Both the position numbers and the translations under genes were made by a program. Below the pieces are notes generated by a model that made no database searches, was not told where the DNA came from, and saw only the letters and a program-made list of their open reading frames with translations. A DNA stretch of 64,000 nt, taken from the NCBI GenBank assembly GCA_022829145.1, contig CM040755.1:10116563-10180562 (forward strand), given 5' to 3'. The first letter of the stretch is position 1. Every line of letters begins with the position of its first letter. The DNA comes from Albula goreensis (Eukaryota; Chordata; Actinopteri; Albuliformes; Albulidae). Below, piece by piece: positions 11,801-24,862 of this stretch.

Positions 11801-14510
11801 GTGACTATTTCTAACACACACCTGTCAAAGTCATGTTGGAGGATGTATTTAAAGCAGGGTATTCTGAAGCCTATACTGAAAACCATAGTCAAACATACTG
11901 CAGGCACTGACAGGCGTGTTCCTTACGGACTGCAATCCAGGCTTCAAAAGTATTTGTATTTTGTGTCACTTACGGTATAGTTGGGCATTATTTGTTCAGT
12001 CTTAGCAGTTGAGAAATGAAGATTGTCATCAAATGATTCACCACTAAGCGCCCATATTTTATTTCTTTTGTATGAATCATGATTTCATTATTTATTATTT
12101 AAAGTGTATTGTGTGTGGGCATGCAAAGAGCCCCACTAACATGATTTGCTTTGCCAGTAAATTTCCCTGTCTCTATTTTCCTAAATAGATCCAGCAAAAA
12201 GGAAGTAGACCAAAAAAAAAAACATTTGCACAATGTGTACAGTGACGAGGTCAGTCTTAGATTTCAGTAATTCTCCTTTCTCTCCTTTTTTGTTCTTTCT
12301 GTTGTAGATTAAGGGAGTAGAAAAAGAAAATACGGGGGTGTGGAATCTTTCAAATTATTATTCATCCATCACAAAAGACAGGAACCATTCTTTCCGAATG
12401 GGGCGCAAGGATGAATGCAGTCTTTTTCTGTCTCTGAGGGTAAAATGAAACCCAGGTTTATCTTCATTACTGTCCATGACCACCAGGTAGAAATGATTTA
12501 CCAAAAGAATGGTATCAGAGGATACACTTACACATTTATCTTCAGCCAGAAATCCGTCTTGATAATACACCAAGTGAGGAGGTGATCTGGAGGTATTTGC
12601 TAGTGTGGAATAATAGTAAACCCAACATTTGCAAATGTAGACAAGAGAATACTATCACTTTGCTGCAAAAATATTCCTCGACAAACACAAGCAGCTAAAT
12701 CAGATCCTTAAAAAACACCTTGATTCAATCAATATCTGTGCTCTAACTGTGACTCTGAAAATGAACTTAAATGTTATTTCCTTTAATGCCATCACAAAAG
12801 GTTTGTCAATACATTGAAAAGGATGAACTCTTGCATTCAGACAAAAATTTTGCATGCCCTATGTATGCATTTGCACAGGGTATATAAACAAGCAGTGGTC
12901 AAGTAAGCCAAAAGCACATTCTGATTTTAGCACCACCATTTTCTGTTACGAGCCTGCAGCGATTATCATTAGCACTGCTTCACCCTGACATCAAATGGGA
13001 TCATTCACTTTTATTTATTTACTTTCATATTTTATCACCCAGGCATCCAGTGATGTTATCTGTAGCCAGCTTGTACTCTTGGACCCACCCTGTTTTTAGA
13101 ATAGTTACTTTCATCAGTACATTTTAATGGTAATTCATGGAAGTATAGTTTTAAGTATGCTCCTCTCAGATGAACTTTTGAGGAAGCTGGACAGCCATGG
13201 TTACTCACTGCATATCACAGAAATAAAGACTAAATACTACATGCTGTCTAAATGTCATTGTTCTTGCTAGCACCTGAGCTGTAATTCATTAGTGGAAATG
13301 AGAGTCACAACATCATGTTGTAAGTGGAATGAGTCTAAGGGAGACTCAACAGCGTAATGTTCAACCAGCCATATCTCTGTCACTTCAGCATGCAGTTTCA
13401 TGTTCAGAAACAAGATGGAAGGAACAAGACAATGGTCTATGGAGGATGAAAGACATGCCACATAATAAGGAACAAGCACCAATCATAAGACATTGTGGAC
13501 AGGAACAGAAATTGAAGAGCTTCAGAGAAGAGAGGAACTAGAGTGTCTATTTGATTCTGTTTATTTTGTGGAAAAATACAGCGCAGCTCAGAAAACCTAA
13601 TCAAATATCAAATTCTTAGGTGGTGACACTCTGTGACAACCCCATTCCAGAAACCTATTTTGAGCCCAAAGTCTGACAACTTCTCCAAAAGAAATCAAAT
13701 CCAACTTATACTGTATATAGTACACCGTACGCCACACACAGATTTCTTTGAAATGCAAACTGTGCGTTATGCTCTTAATTTAGTGCCCAGATCTTTGGAG
13801 AACATTGACAGGGGCTGGTACTCAATCAAATGTAATACATTTCTTTAGGGTTATATGTAATTCAATTAAAACATATTTTACATGGAAAAACTCTGGACTG
13901 CCTCTGTTAATCCAAAAGTGATATACTTGCACTTACTGCTTTGCCTGCATGAGCTTTCCACTGCTGGTTCCACTGACTGGCCTCGAATCAGAGGATTCAT
14001 TTCAGTATTATACCTGAACTATCTTTATAGATATTCATTCAGGTCTATATCAGTGTTGTTTTCCTGGGTATATCTGTCTCCGGGGTTCATGCATATTCTC
14101 ATGTTGAAGATTACTTGTTTTACATACCATGTAAAACCATTGAAATTTTAACATATATAGCTACCTGATAATGGCAAGGGTGTGGATTGGGTTTTCCCGG
14201 CATGCCTGCTCTTCAGGGGACCTATACACTTACGGAAGGCCCAAAAAGATCAAACAGAGTATTTGTTTGGGTTCTAGCCAATGGTTTTGGTTTAATATGT
14301 TTCTTCTTGCATCAGAATATGAAACTAATAATGTGAAATTAAAATGTTGCTTCAGGGGTTATACCATGCTGAGCTGACCACCATTTCCTAACTCTTGACT
14401 TTTGCATCTCTGAGGTTCTTTGGTATTGATGTTGTCATTGAAGTATGTACTGTGTTTATCATGGAGTGGTGAACAAAATATCAAATTTTTCACCGCTTAA
14501 ACATTCCAGA
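8841..14510. other. non-coding unique sequence
   Basis: A long AT-rich stretch with no supported gene. It contains a POU octamer ATGCAAAT at 9604-9611 and an 11-base A run at 12212-12222. Scattered ORFs of 60-90 codons have no known domains. A moderately GC-rich block at about 10930-11080 (ggggagggcc... to ...cctgtcctacaggggg) could be regulatory but has no decisive feature. Confidence 0.5.
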
Positions 14511-14575
14511 GCTAATTAAAGAACTCAGGAGCACAACTGGATTCTGATCCATAAGATAAAGCAATATCACGAGCC

Positions 14576-14835
14576 CATTCCTGAATCCCTCCCGCAGAGG
14601 GGTCGTTTTCCCTGGTTATTGATACAAAACATCCTGCCGGTGCGGCGAGAGCAAACCCCATATTACGCCTGACTGGATCTGTGTTCTGCGGCAGGATTGA
14701 TACCAGCATGTGGCCCCCATCATGGCGCCATTTGACAGAAAGCGCATTATGCGGCGCGCGTGCATGCATAAGCCAGATGGGCGCCAAAGGCGCTGGTGCG
14801 GAACAGATCCCGCAATCATGAAAAATAAAACACAT
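14576..14835. promoter_or_regulatory. CpG cluster (short CpG-island-like element)
   Basis: A hand count gives about 17 CpG in 14581-14820, against nearly none in the kilobases either side. It holds the palindrome TGGCGCCA at 14723-14730, a GCGGCGCGCG run at 14751-14760, and GGCGCCAAA at 14780-14788, the reverse of an E2F-type TTTGGCGCC. Two overlapping reverse-strand ORFs of 141 and 157 codons cross it, but they read like the proline-rich or mixed translations of GC-rich DNA and match no family I know. It could be an orphan CpG island, an alternative promoter or a conserved enhancer. A foreign origin is also possible but nothing supports it. Confidence 0.4.
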
Positions 14836-14989
14836 TTCTGAGATAACCTGGAGTGCTGCGATTGCTTTGGGTGTTTGGGATGGGGGGGTTGGGGGTTTCG
14901 GAGATGGGCAGGGGCTGATATGCCCCTCACTCGTCTGGACTTGGACCTTTTTATGACGAATGGTATCTGATGTTGTTTGAAGCACAGTG

Positions 14990-16260
14990 AGATGCTTGCC
15001 ATGGGAGCAGGAAAACAGAGGGATAAATTAATGTCATTCAAGATAACAGGTTAGGCCCATTTTAATGTTTTACTGCATGAATGTTTAACACTGATTTTTC
15101 ACATTGTATTATCATTCCAAATTAGAATAAAAAGTATCCCCATTGTAAGTATGTTCAATTTATGAAGAGTTCATATAATAAAGTTCATGAATTGGGTACA
15201 TTTCCACTCATTTAATTTTTTTAATTGCATTGTAAAATAATTTAAGTTTCAAATGATGTTACAGCTGATTTCTGACACCATTGCAGTCCCAATGATACTT
15301 CAGGTAATTTGATGTTTTGGAGGGCATGCAGAATAAAAGGACACTGAGGAATGATGTCACGCAGTCATGAATGGCACATGGAGTCACCTGAGGCCAGAAT
15401 AAGCATATGATGCACCAGGACCTCCCAGAGCCTTGTCCCTGCCCAACATAAAATTATCAGCGTGGCAAATGAAGTGATCTGTAATGACGCCCACGTGGAA
15501 GCAGCAGCCATGATGATACTGATGTTTTAGTTTCCAATGCAATTTTTACCTTACTGCTATCAGTACTGTTACAGTCCAGAACATACTTATATTAGGTTGC
15601 TAATGAATTCTGTTTGGTTTACACAATTATGGCTTATTAATGGTTTCTCAGGAACATAACAACCTAATAAATCAAGGGATATTGGACCACAGACACTGGT
15701 AATTTGTTTTGTAGTGCATGACTGACATTACTAAAAGTAGTGCAGTATTGAACTGTAGGTATATAAGTGAATATTGTAATGCCTGGCAGTACACTACACA
15801 CAACTGGATCTACTGTGCCACTGTCTGCCTGCTGTACTCCAGTCTTCCTACATTTTTAAGGGGCTCATTTTCATTTAATCAGCTGATGTCAGAAATGAAA
15901 GGTTGTACAATATGAAAGGATCTGTCACATAATGCTTCAAATCTTTTGAAATATTATCATAAATGTTGTCATATTTTAGAACTTAGAATTCCTACTGAGA
16001 GAACTGATTCGTATCAACGTGCAGTTGATTGCCTTTGATTCCAAATTCGAGTCTAGGGGAATTTATTTAACAGCACAGTAATGGAGTATTTTCCCCTATG
16101 TGTTATGAAACATGCATTACACTGAACAATTTTGCTCTTTTAAAAAATATATTTGGCTTGCATTCTTGTCTTATTCATTCAAATGGATAAAAAGCTGAAA
16201 TGGAAAAAGCAAAACCTATTCAAAGCTGGTGATGTGAATATTAGAATCAACAAGAATTGG
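14990..16260. other. non-coding unique sequence
   Basis: AT-rich, no supported gene. A segment at 15340-15500 carries TGATGTCA (CRE-like, about 15352-15359) and an E-box CACGTG at 15492-15497. No repeat is recognised. Confidence 0.45.
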
Positions 16261-16269
16261 CTCTAAAAA

Positions 16270-16500
16270 AAAATCTTCTACAAGAGTATTGACTTGGCGA
16301 GCTCACTGAGAGCGCAGACCTTTAGGATGACAGGCTATGTAAACATGGTCATTCAGTTTAAAGGTCAGGGACTAATTTAGCACAGAATCAGAGACTTAAA
16401 TCTGAGGCCCATTACCTTAGCTGTTTGGGAACTGGCACAATGAACAGATGTGTTCACTGCACTTGCGCCTGGCAGGTCAATAACAGGTTATTTCTTTGAA
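16270..16500. promoter_or_regulatory. possible conserved non-coding block
   Basis: Complex, balanced-composition sequence embedded in AT-rich DNA, without ORF or repeat. Judged regulatory-like by texture only. Confidence 0.2.
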
Positions 16501-17955
16501 ATTTGGTATTCCCCTTCCCCCTGAGCAGCCAAATACATTAACAATGAGACCAGATCTCTGAAAGATTTCAAAGTGCAAACAATCAATGTGCATTTTACAT
16601 CCTATTATAGAATGTCCACCCCTTGTAAACTGTGATTAGCCTAGATGACTCACATTTAGAGCTTCTGTCGAGTTCAGTAGTGTATATCTGCTTGGCATAC
16701 AAGCACACCCCCTGGTCTTTTGCAGGGCCATCACAATACTCTAACTTTACTATTTAAATGCATATTGAACATGTGGTGTTAACCAGGAAGAAATTGACAT
16801 GGAACCTTTTGGGATAGGACTGACCCTCTAACAAACCTTTGGCCTGTACAGCTAGAGAACTGAACCTCCCTGAATATCTGGGAGTGTTCTCTGAAAACAA
16901 ATTTGAGTACCAAGCAATTAATGGGGCGCAATACCCAAATTGCAACTTTTGTCCAAAGTGAAACCCTTGTGGCTAAAGAAGACTCAAAAGCAGGTCTCAT
17001 ATATGGTTACCAAATCAAAACAGTGGTACTCCTGTAATTATATTGCAAGTAAATTGGCTTAAAACATTTTAATTGAAACACTGAATATTAATACATTCTT
17101 CCACAATCCTATGAGATGTCAGCAATGGGTAGCACTATTTAGAATACTTAATTACTCTCAGGAACAGTCCTGGATCCATCGCGCATCTCATCAGCTGGGG
17201 GCAGAAACGGCTGTATTCCAGCTCGTTACACCGTCCCAATAGTAAAGATTCACGGGAGAATATGGCATGAGAGTGATTCAAACCCTGGGGCTGGTTGTTG
17301 AGCAGAAATACATTTGTAACTTTGCAGAATACACAAGGTTGCTTTTCTAATCGTTAAATATGGCTGAAGCACAGCTTTTTCAGAACATGTACATATCTTA
17401 CCACATATATGTACTGTGGATCAGTCATTGAGTGATCAGCACAGCAGAAACTTATGGGAACACAGATAGATCCACAATAATTCATGAACACACTCAACAC
17501 TAGATCTGGAATGCTCTTGTCAGAAGACCCTAAACACAGGCCCCGGCTGGTTTTTGCACTCCAAGTTCAGAAGAACATCGGTGATACTGTTTGGCCCAAG
17601 AGGACAGCAGATTTTTAATGTCCAGTATCCTGGAGCAAGACAGTGCTGGGGTATCTACTGTACATCTGGGTCACAGCCCTGCTTGTCTTTTATGCTTATC
17701 TCTTTTCATTTGAGGCAGGGATGTTGAAACATTGTTCCTTTTATTTTGAAGTCTCAAACAACAGAGAACCAGGATGGAGTATATTACACATCCAAAATTG
17801 AGGAGAAATGAAAGGAGACTGTTGATGGACAGTAGGCATATGTATTTAGCTGTCAGGATTAATTATATCTGTATGTAAATGATTTGCTGCCTGTATGTAC
17901 TCTGTTCATGTATAAATGATGACTGCAAGCTGTAGAAGCAAATTACAATATGGGA
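16501..17955. other. non-coding unique sequence
   Basis: No gene, RNA or repeat supported. Short reverse-strand ORFs at 16754-17000 are featureless. Confidence 0.45.
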
Positions 17956-17959
17956 GAAC

Positions 17960-18200
17960 AACATATGTAATTTGAATCATTATTACAATTTATTTAGTCT
18001 GTCAAACTTAATTCTCTAAAGACACGTCATCACCTGGGGTGAGAAGCGTTTTTACCCCCTTATGGTCAAGACACAACAATTAGCAACATGCAGGGCCTGG
18101 CCCATCCAGTCATGCCATCACTCGCACAGAGTTTTGTACTCGCTCACAAAACAATATCATTAGTGGGAGCAGATGGCTTAAATTATTTTTAGAAAAATGA
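17960..18200. promoter_or_regulatory. possible conserved non-coding block
   Basis: A complex segment with AT-rich homeodomain-like cores at both ends (ttatttagtctgtcaaactt, 17990-18009; atatcattag, 18151-18160) around a more GC-balanced centre. No ORF or repeat. Texture-based call. Confidence 0.25.
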
Positions 18201-18399
18201 GCATCAGTATTTTTTTTTTGCTGTTTCAGCTGAGCTCTTTATGGTATTTGGAGTGATACTTTATGAGAAGTGCTCTCTCTGCAATCTACCAATGAATTCT
18301 CTAAACCTCGCTTTTTCTGTATGTGAAAGAGAGAGGATACTGGAAGCTCAAATATGTCCAATTTTGTATAGCCAGAGGCGTGTGATACTGTTAGCAAAC

Positions 18400-18565
18400 T
18401 GAAACCAAGGCTCATTATCTCACATTATGGAAGCTGCCAGCATTATTTTTACTTTATTTCAGTGTCATATGGAAAACGGGAGTTGGAGAATGTGCAGTCC
18501 CGCCATTCTGCTGTGGTCCAATAATAAAAGCTGAGGGTATCCCTTTTAAATGAGAACAGTGCACC
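18400..18565. promoter_or_regulatory. possible conserved non-coding block
   Basis: Another complex block between AT-rich flanks, running from the ctcattatctcacattatgg area to the cccttttaaatgag area. It has no repeat or coding signal. Confidence 0.2.
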
Positions 18566-18823
18566 TGTCAAAACCATTATTTTAAGAGGCAAACATATGT
18601 TTTGTGAACCTCAGCACACATTTTAATATATATGCAAGATGGAAAATATATACTATCTCCACACAACTGGTCTCAAGAATTCTTTGTTTCAGTCAAGATG
18701 GTGATTGGTGTAAATGCTAGGACAGCATTTCCAGACAAGTCACCCCATCTTTCACTACCCACACACTGATATGTTCTTTGGAAATTACATTTTTTTCTAT
18801 GGAACTTATTAATTGTAGAGGCT

Positions 18824-18839
18824 AGATAAGATAAGATAA
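18824..18839 (+). promoter_or_regulatory. triple GATA-site cluster
   Basis: The word AGATAAGATAAGATAA contains three in-phase GATAA cores at 5-bp spacing. Such clusters can bind GATA-family factors; a chance pentanucleotide mini-repeat is equally possible. Confidence 0.3.
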
Positions 18840-19507
18840 AATCAGATTTGGTCTGTAATGACATATTTAAACATGTTAATCCAAAGACAATCAGTGAATA
18901 ATCTGGGGATCACTCATGACATGCTAAGGTAATGTATTAAGCACATTTTAAGTTTTCTAAATATTTTTCAATGCACTATTTAGTAAACAAACTTCATTTT
19001 CACAGTACATTTAATTTAGAAATGCAAAACATTTTGTTTAACAAGAGGATAACACACTTGAAATGAAATGAAATGCATTTTATTCAGAAAATGCACAGAG
19101 AAAGCAAAATCTTTTAGTTATTTTGTTGTCAAATAAGTATATCCTAGGGGCAAACAAATGTGCATAATCAGGTAAACATGAAATGGCATTAAAATATTAA
19201 TGCATGTGGTTTAAAGCTTCTTTCACTTTTTAATTACAACCTACAAAATCCTATTTGAGCCTTGCACCCAGCAAGGTTTTTAGATGTTTTTCAGAGATTT
19301 AGTGCAACGAGGCAAACTCTAACAAACATCCCACTTAGTTATTAAAATTGGCTATCAGAGGGGGCCATTAGTGAGGAAAATGCAGTTTAAAAATATTTAG
19401 CCATGATCTCTTGTTTCTTTAAATCCAGACCATTAGAAACATCAGATGACTATAAATTACTGAAATGCTCTTTCTCTCTTGCTTTCTATCTCTATAAAAT
19501 GTTTCTT

Positions 19508-19509
<2 letters not shown>
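18840..19509. other. non-coding AT-rich sequence
   Basis: No gene or recognised repeat. A small AAATG tandem (19061-19074) is the only structure seen. Confidence 0.45.

Positions 19510-19539
<30 letters not shown>
19510..19539. repeat. 30-base poly(T) tract
   Basis: Thirty uninterrupted T, preceded by a C/T-rich stretch. The lysine-rich reverse-strand ORF across it is an artefact of the run. Confidence 0.95.
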
Positions 19540-19543
<4 letters not shown>

Positions 19544-22085
19544 TTGAGGATTTAGTAAGAGTTCTGAAAGATGTAAATGGGTAGTGCAGATTAGTGGAAC
19601 CCACTGCTTAAAGGTGTACGCTTTAGGGACTACCATACTGGGCTCAGAACGAACCAATCAGCAGGGTAAATTAATCAGTCTTTCATCCTCAAACCAACAT
19701 CAGATTGAAGAGTAGAGGATTTCATTTCACTGGGCATTCATAGGCTAATACATATTTTCGGGTTCTCATAGAGGTGTCTTGTGGTATGTTGTTATGTGTA
19801 GTGTTTTTACCTGTCCGTGTATCATTCATGTAATGTTTTGGGATTTTTCACAAGGATCTGAATCAAATACAACAAGCTGACCCCTCTAATGAGAGGTGAC
19901 CTTGACCCGTCTAGAGTGAACTCTTCATGGTAGAATACTGTGACATTTAGTTCTCGTATCTGGGCAAAAGCATTCAAGTTATCTGTAAATGTTCCATTGT
20001 AAAGAGAACATCCAACCCTGAAAAAAGCAAAAGGAGCGAGAAACAGGTGAATTTCCAGTGATAAAGAACCTTCTGAGGCTGGAGGGTCCTATGGAGGCCC
20101 ATGTAGCAGGACCCAACCGTCTTATTTGAGCTAGAGTACATTGGAAGTGTGTGCTGGCATACTGTGTGGTATCAGTGGAGTTTAGACCAATCAGATGGAG
20201 ACAGCAATCCTTTCTGTGCATACAGTCGTCCATTTTCATGCCAGCGTGCTCACAGTCACTGCACAAATGCTGCTGCTGTGCTGGTTCTCCTTTGGTTCTT
20301 GTTTGCCATCTCCACCCCAGCCTCCACTTGCTTGTTTCTACTTTTGTTTCTGTTAGTGGGGGAAATTAAATATGTACACGCTCTCTGCCTATCATTTAAT
20401 GTGGTCCGGTAATTTCTGTGCTTCCTCAGCGGGGAGACCCGACCCCAAAATTAATGTAATGAAAATTTCAATGAAAAAGTCAATAAACACTTCAACCAAA
20501 CAGATGAGTTTTCCTAACTGAAATAAATGAAACACTCTCGTAATCATGCATGCTCTACATCTAAAGGAAACTAAAAAGTAAACGCGTTGAGAGAGCAGGT
20601 ACAATATTTTCACTCAACACAATCAGTGTAGTTATTTATTGTGTCCAGATGACTCACACATACATGATATGAAAGCTACAGAATGAACCTGGAAACAAAT
20701 TCAAGTGTGATTGTATTTTTGTTGGTACAGAATCAAAAAATTAAATTAAACAAACATCATTTAGTGCTGGAAATTAACCAAATGTATTCAGTCTCTTGAA
20801 GGGAATATACAATTCAATGAAGACAGACTTTACAGCATAACAGTACTACACGTTTCTGTGATTATGTTAAAATTTTGTTAGAGGTAAGCAAACATGTCCT
20901 CGTTATTCTTTTGTATGTTCTTTTAATTCTAGAATAGTTCTAATTCTATAATGTTGAAATGCTCTTAAACAGATCAACGCCTATTTTGATTTAATTCCTA
21001 TGTCCTTTTAAGTGTTTGTTTGAATGTATTCCTGACAAAAATGTGAATCATGTTGTATCAGCTTCAGACACGTGAAATTGTCTTTGCCTTTGAGATCCTT
21101 AGTTTGTGATTGGTGGACTGTAGTATCTGAGTAACTGTTCCCAATGCAAAAGTATAATTTTTTCCAGGAAAAAAAACCACCATTTTGGTTATGCTTTTCA
21201 GTTTGGCTGAGACCTATTTTAGCTATTCAATCCTTTTTTTCACAAGGGAACCATTTCATAACCACCTTTTAAGATATTAACCAAAAGAGAAAGGGAAGAT
21301 AATATAAGAAAACGGTAAAGAAATGTGAAACTCAGAAACTCATGCATAGGTGCAATAATTATGAATGACTCAGCTCAGAAAGTGGTGTGCCAGCATAACA
21401 ATATTCTCTCCGGGTGTGTGGTACTCAATGGACACATGATACAGGCTGTATCAGGGGGAGAGCAGGATTAGGAAGTACAGTGATATCAGTTTTAGCAACA
21501 CAACTTTATGGCAGCCCTCCAAAACTGACAAAACATAAGGCATAATAGGATTATAATAATGGCCCATAATAGGATTTTGACAAATGAATGAGGCAAAATA
21601 TTCATATTTTATGAAAGCTAGCTCATTAAAATGGCACAAGCACAGACCCCCTCAGGTGCCCTCCTGAATGGCATAAACAGCAGGTCACTGGCTGTTCACA
21701 ACTCTGCAGCTGTAATGATTTAACTCTATACATGCTTACCCTCCATCACGTCTTAAACCAGGTCCCAGAAAGCTGTGGGTGGCACAGATTAAAATACACA
21801 CTGAAACATTTACATATCATAGAAAATAACTTGAGAAAAATAAGTTTTTATATTTAATACTTTCCATTGAGGTTCATACCAGTTAAATAAAAACAGTATA
21901 TACATTACATTCACACCACCACAGTGCTACAGAGTACATTTTGTTAAAATAATACAAAAAGCTACTATTTATATATTAACACATATCTTATTTTGAATTG
22001 GGTTGATTCATACAGAAGAAATACTAACCTGGGCTCAAAGTTTGGAAATCTCTGTCTAAAAGTAGTCTATTAAAAAACATTAAGG
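19540..22085. other. non-coding unique sequence
   Basis: No supported gene. TGACCTTGA at 19898-19906 is the reverse of TCAAGGTCA, the extended half-site used by ERR/SF-1-type nuclear receptors. A 12-bp word (cataataggatt) is repeated at about 21541 and 21566. Overlapping ORFs of 72-95 codons at 19979-20412 on both strands show no domain. Confidence 0.45.
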
Positions 22086-22089
22086 CTGA

Positions 22090-22920
22090 GTGTCAGAAGA
22101 ATAGATGTAAGATTGAGTTGAAAGTACATCTGGAACAGATTCTGTTGAGCTATGTTTCCTTCAGACAGAGACCTAATACAGCTTAATGAAGAGGAGCCGG
22201 CTGACTCCACAGATATCTCTGTAGTAAAATGCCTAAAATCATCCTATCGTCATTTAAATCAGGCAGTCCTTCCCATCCCCTCCTACTGTTCTACTTATCC
22301 ACCTGCAGATTGAGATCTTAGATAATCCACATGGGTAGAGCTCTACATTCAATGCAAAGGAGCCTAATTACCGGGATCTTCTGCTGTCTGTGAGAAATGG
22401 CAAGAGCAGAGATCCCCATCTCTGGCAGAAAAGTGCTGGGCTGTCTTCCTGTACAATGGGACAGTAAGCGATTACATGCTCATTACAAGTGTTACGGTTG
22501 TCAGGAAGGGCCTCCCACCTGAATCTGCACATTAGATTGACAGATATGAGCGAGGCCTGCAGCCACGCTCTCTCATCAGGACCGTTTATTTATACGTCTT
22601 CTGGTGGGACCAGAAATTCCAGTGAGTTTCTTTCTGCCTGGGGCGGTTGAACCCGGGCCTAAATCATTTTACAGTGCTATCAGTCGATCGTTGATTAAGC
22701 AGGGGGCATTTTGTATACAAAAGCAGCGCGCACCATTATAATATCCACATCATTATACGGGATGATGCTCACTTCAGTAAGGGTTGGAGAAATGGAGGAA
22801 ATGCAAGGATCTGTTTGAGCCTCATTACCCCCTCTCACATCCCTATTCTCTGCTGATCGCACTCCTGAAGCGTTCCCTGGCATCCGTGCTTTCTGATGCC
22901 TTTATAATGCTTCTGACTTG
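22090..22920. promoter_or_regulatory. extended regulatory-like block
   Basis: About 800 bp of complex, balanced sequence, the longest such block in the window. Visible motifs are AGATTGACAG (22534-22543, one base from the PBX-MEIS consensus) and AGCAGGGGGC (22698-22707, CTCF-core-like). Homeodomain-type cores and a local rise in CpG at about 22490-22750 are also present. Short ORFs inside are featureless. I read it as a candidate cluster of developmental enhancers. Confidence 0.35.
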
Positions 22921-23973
22921 CACCCTTCATTCAAGCATGTTAGTAGCCAGTTAGTAAGTAAATGATGGTAACCCAGAATACATGTCCGGACTAAAACTCA
23001 GTAGCGCATGATAAAAATCTGTATACTTTGCATATCTTTCCACCACTGAAAACAGAAAGCATAAATATGTGTCAAATAAAAAAGAAATTTAGAACCAGAA
23101 CAAATAGACTTAACAAGAAAAGGTAGGGAAAAGCAGGATCTGTACCACAGCCATACAGATCTAGCGTAACCCCTGATACCATGTCAGTATCAGAGTTTCC
23201 ATGGATACAGTATTGTTTTGCTTTTGTTCGTCATGGCTGTGATTTTACAAATTTCTGTTGTGATGTGACAAAATTTTTACTGCCATTTTAACTATGTGCT
23301 TTTTTGAGAATTTGAACAAGTCTTATTACATCACACCTGAAACGTTTTTTGTTTTGTTCTTGTTACAGCATTGTGTATTTCAACCAGTTTGTGCTTACAT
23401 GGATTATCAGCTTAAGCTCTAACAGTGCTGTAGAAAAGCATAGGTATAGAGTCACATCCAGTCAACAACTCCCAAAATGAGGATAAATAGCAGCCATATG
23501 TCCTAAAGCACAATCCCTACAATTCTTAGAAGCCCTTTCGTGTGTGGAAAAGTTTTCTTTTATTCAGTGTGCATTTTATCATGAGACTACACTTGAAATG
23601 TGAGTTGACAATTCCCCCTGTCAACAGTGTTGATGCCGAGAATTTCTCATGGTATGAAATGTTGTAAGGGACAGCAGGAGATCTGTCTGGGCAGAAATAC
23701 CTACCATGTACAGCTTTTTTTTTCCCCAGAATTAATTTTCTCATTTCATTCTACAAATAAGGTAGAGAATGATTTCATTAGTCAGTCTAAGGAGGTATAA
23801 AATGTTTTCCTAATATCTCAGGAGCAGCATGTGAGCCCGTTCCTTGTTACACGCTCCACTGCTGTTTAGTGAAGTGGTCTGTCAAAGACAGGGGTGGTGG
23901 GATGCAATATTAATCCACAATGTTTACATGTATTTTTCATACGTTTTCCATATGAGTTCATATAACTGCAGTC
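22921..23973. other. non-coding unique sequence
   Basis: AT-rich; no gene or repeat supported. Confidence 0.45.
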
Positions 23974-24060
23974 TCCAATCCTGGTCATGAGGACTGAGGT
24001 TTATTATTCTTTCTGTTCCAGCTGAGAAAAATTAATCAGGCTCTGCTGAGTTGGTAATTA
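23974..24060 (+). mobile_element. old fragment of the 'CCTGGTC' interspersed repeat family
   Basis: The segment reads ccaatcctggtcatgagga... then ...ctgttccagctgag...attaatcagg. It parallels the copies near 32.24, 37.65 and 46.59 kb, which share an opening close to CCCTGGTCCTG, a purine/GC block, a 'ttctgttccagc'-like block and an AATCAG/AATTGA-type end. It is diverged and incomplete. Confidence 0.35.
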
Positions 24061-24862
24061 TACAGTGATCTGAATTTCTGAAGATAAAATAGATAGATTT
24101 TTGCTCAATTTGTTTTCAAGCAAGTTATTAAAATGAATAACATTCAAAGTAATGGGTTAAGTCTGAGTTAATGTATTCAATTAATAGTAGAAGGGATTAA
24201 AGCAATTAAACTACATTGTAATTAAGATAATCGGTTTAGCCAACTGCCATAATTTTAACAGAAATATATTAATCTAAGCAAATATAAGAACTGCATTTAA
24301 TTTAACAATTGTCAATAATGGTAAAATCTTCCACATTTCTCTTACAAGGTCATTTGACAGATGTCTATCAGTCAAAGCAAAAATTCAATCAGAGCTTACT
24401 GAGACCCCAATAACTGCACTCAACCTTTTGTCATTAACAGAAACCAACATTAGACGGTAGGTTCACAAGGACCTGAATGGGGAATCAAAGCAGTAGAACA
24501 TCCATTACACTTAATTGAGTATATGACCATGATGCTGTGTCAGCAGGTATTTTCATTTGTCTCACAAATCTTGCCAATCAATAATCTTACATTAAAATTG
24601 TGATATACTGTTGCGTGACCGGAGTCCCACAACCTATAAATGTGATACAGTATGGCTTTTCATTTCATTTTTTTTTCTCTAATAAACCTAACAGTGCGTG
24701 CATGAAGGAAATAAATATCCCAGCATGCCTTGTGTCACCTGCGGACAAAAACAATCAAGTCTGAATTAGCAGGACTGCAGGATACTTAATAGTATTGCTA
24801 TGATGATTCTGTCTATTGCAGAATTTCCAAGGTATACTTTATCCCTGCTCCAGCGGGATTGT
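24061..24862. other. non-coding AT-rich sequence
   Basis: No gene supported. Dense in short AATTAA/TTAAT words. Confidence 0.45.

Noticed and set aside
14512-15041. 141- and 157-codon minus-strand ORFs
   Set aside because: Long open frames are expected in GC-rich DNA where stops are rarer. The two overlap in different frames and neither resembles a known protein.
19510-19539. Poly(T) as the tail of a reverse-strand retroposon
   Set aside because: No recognisable element body or target-site duplication beside the tract. Similar long T/A runs elsewhere in the window also stand alone.
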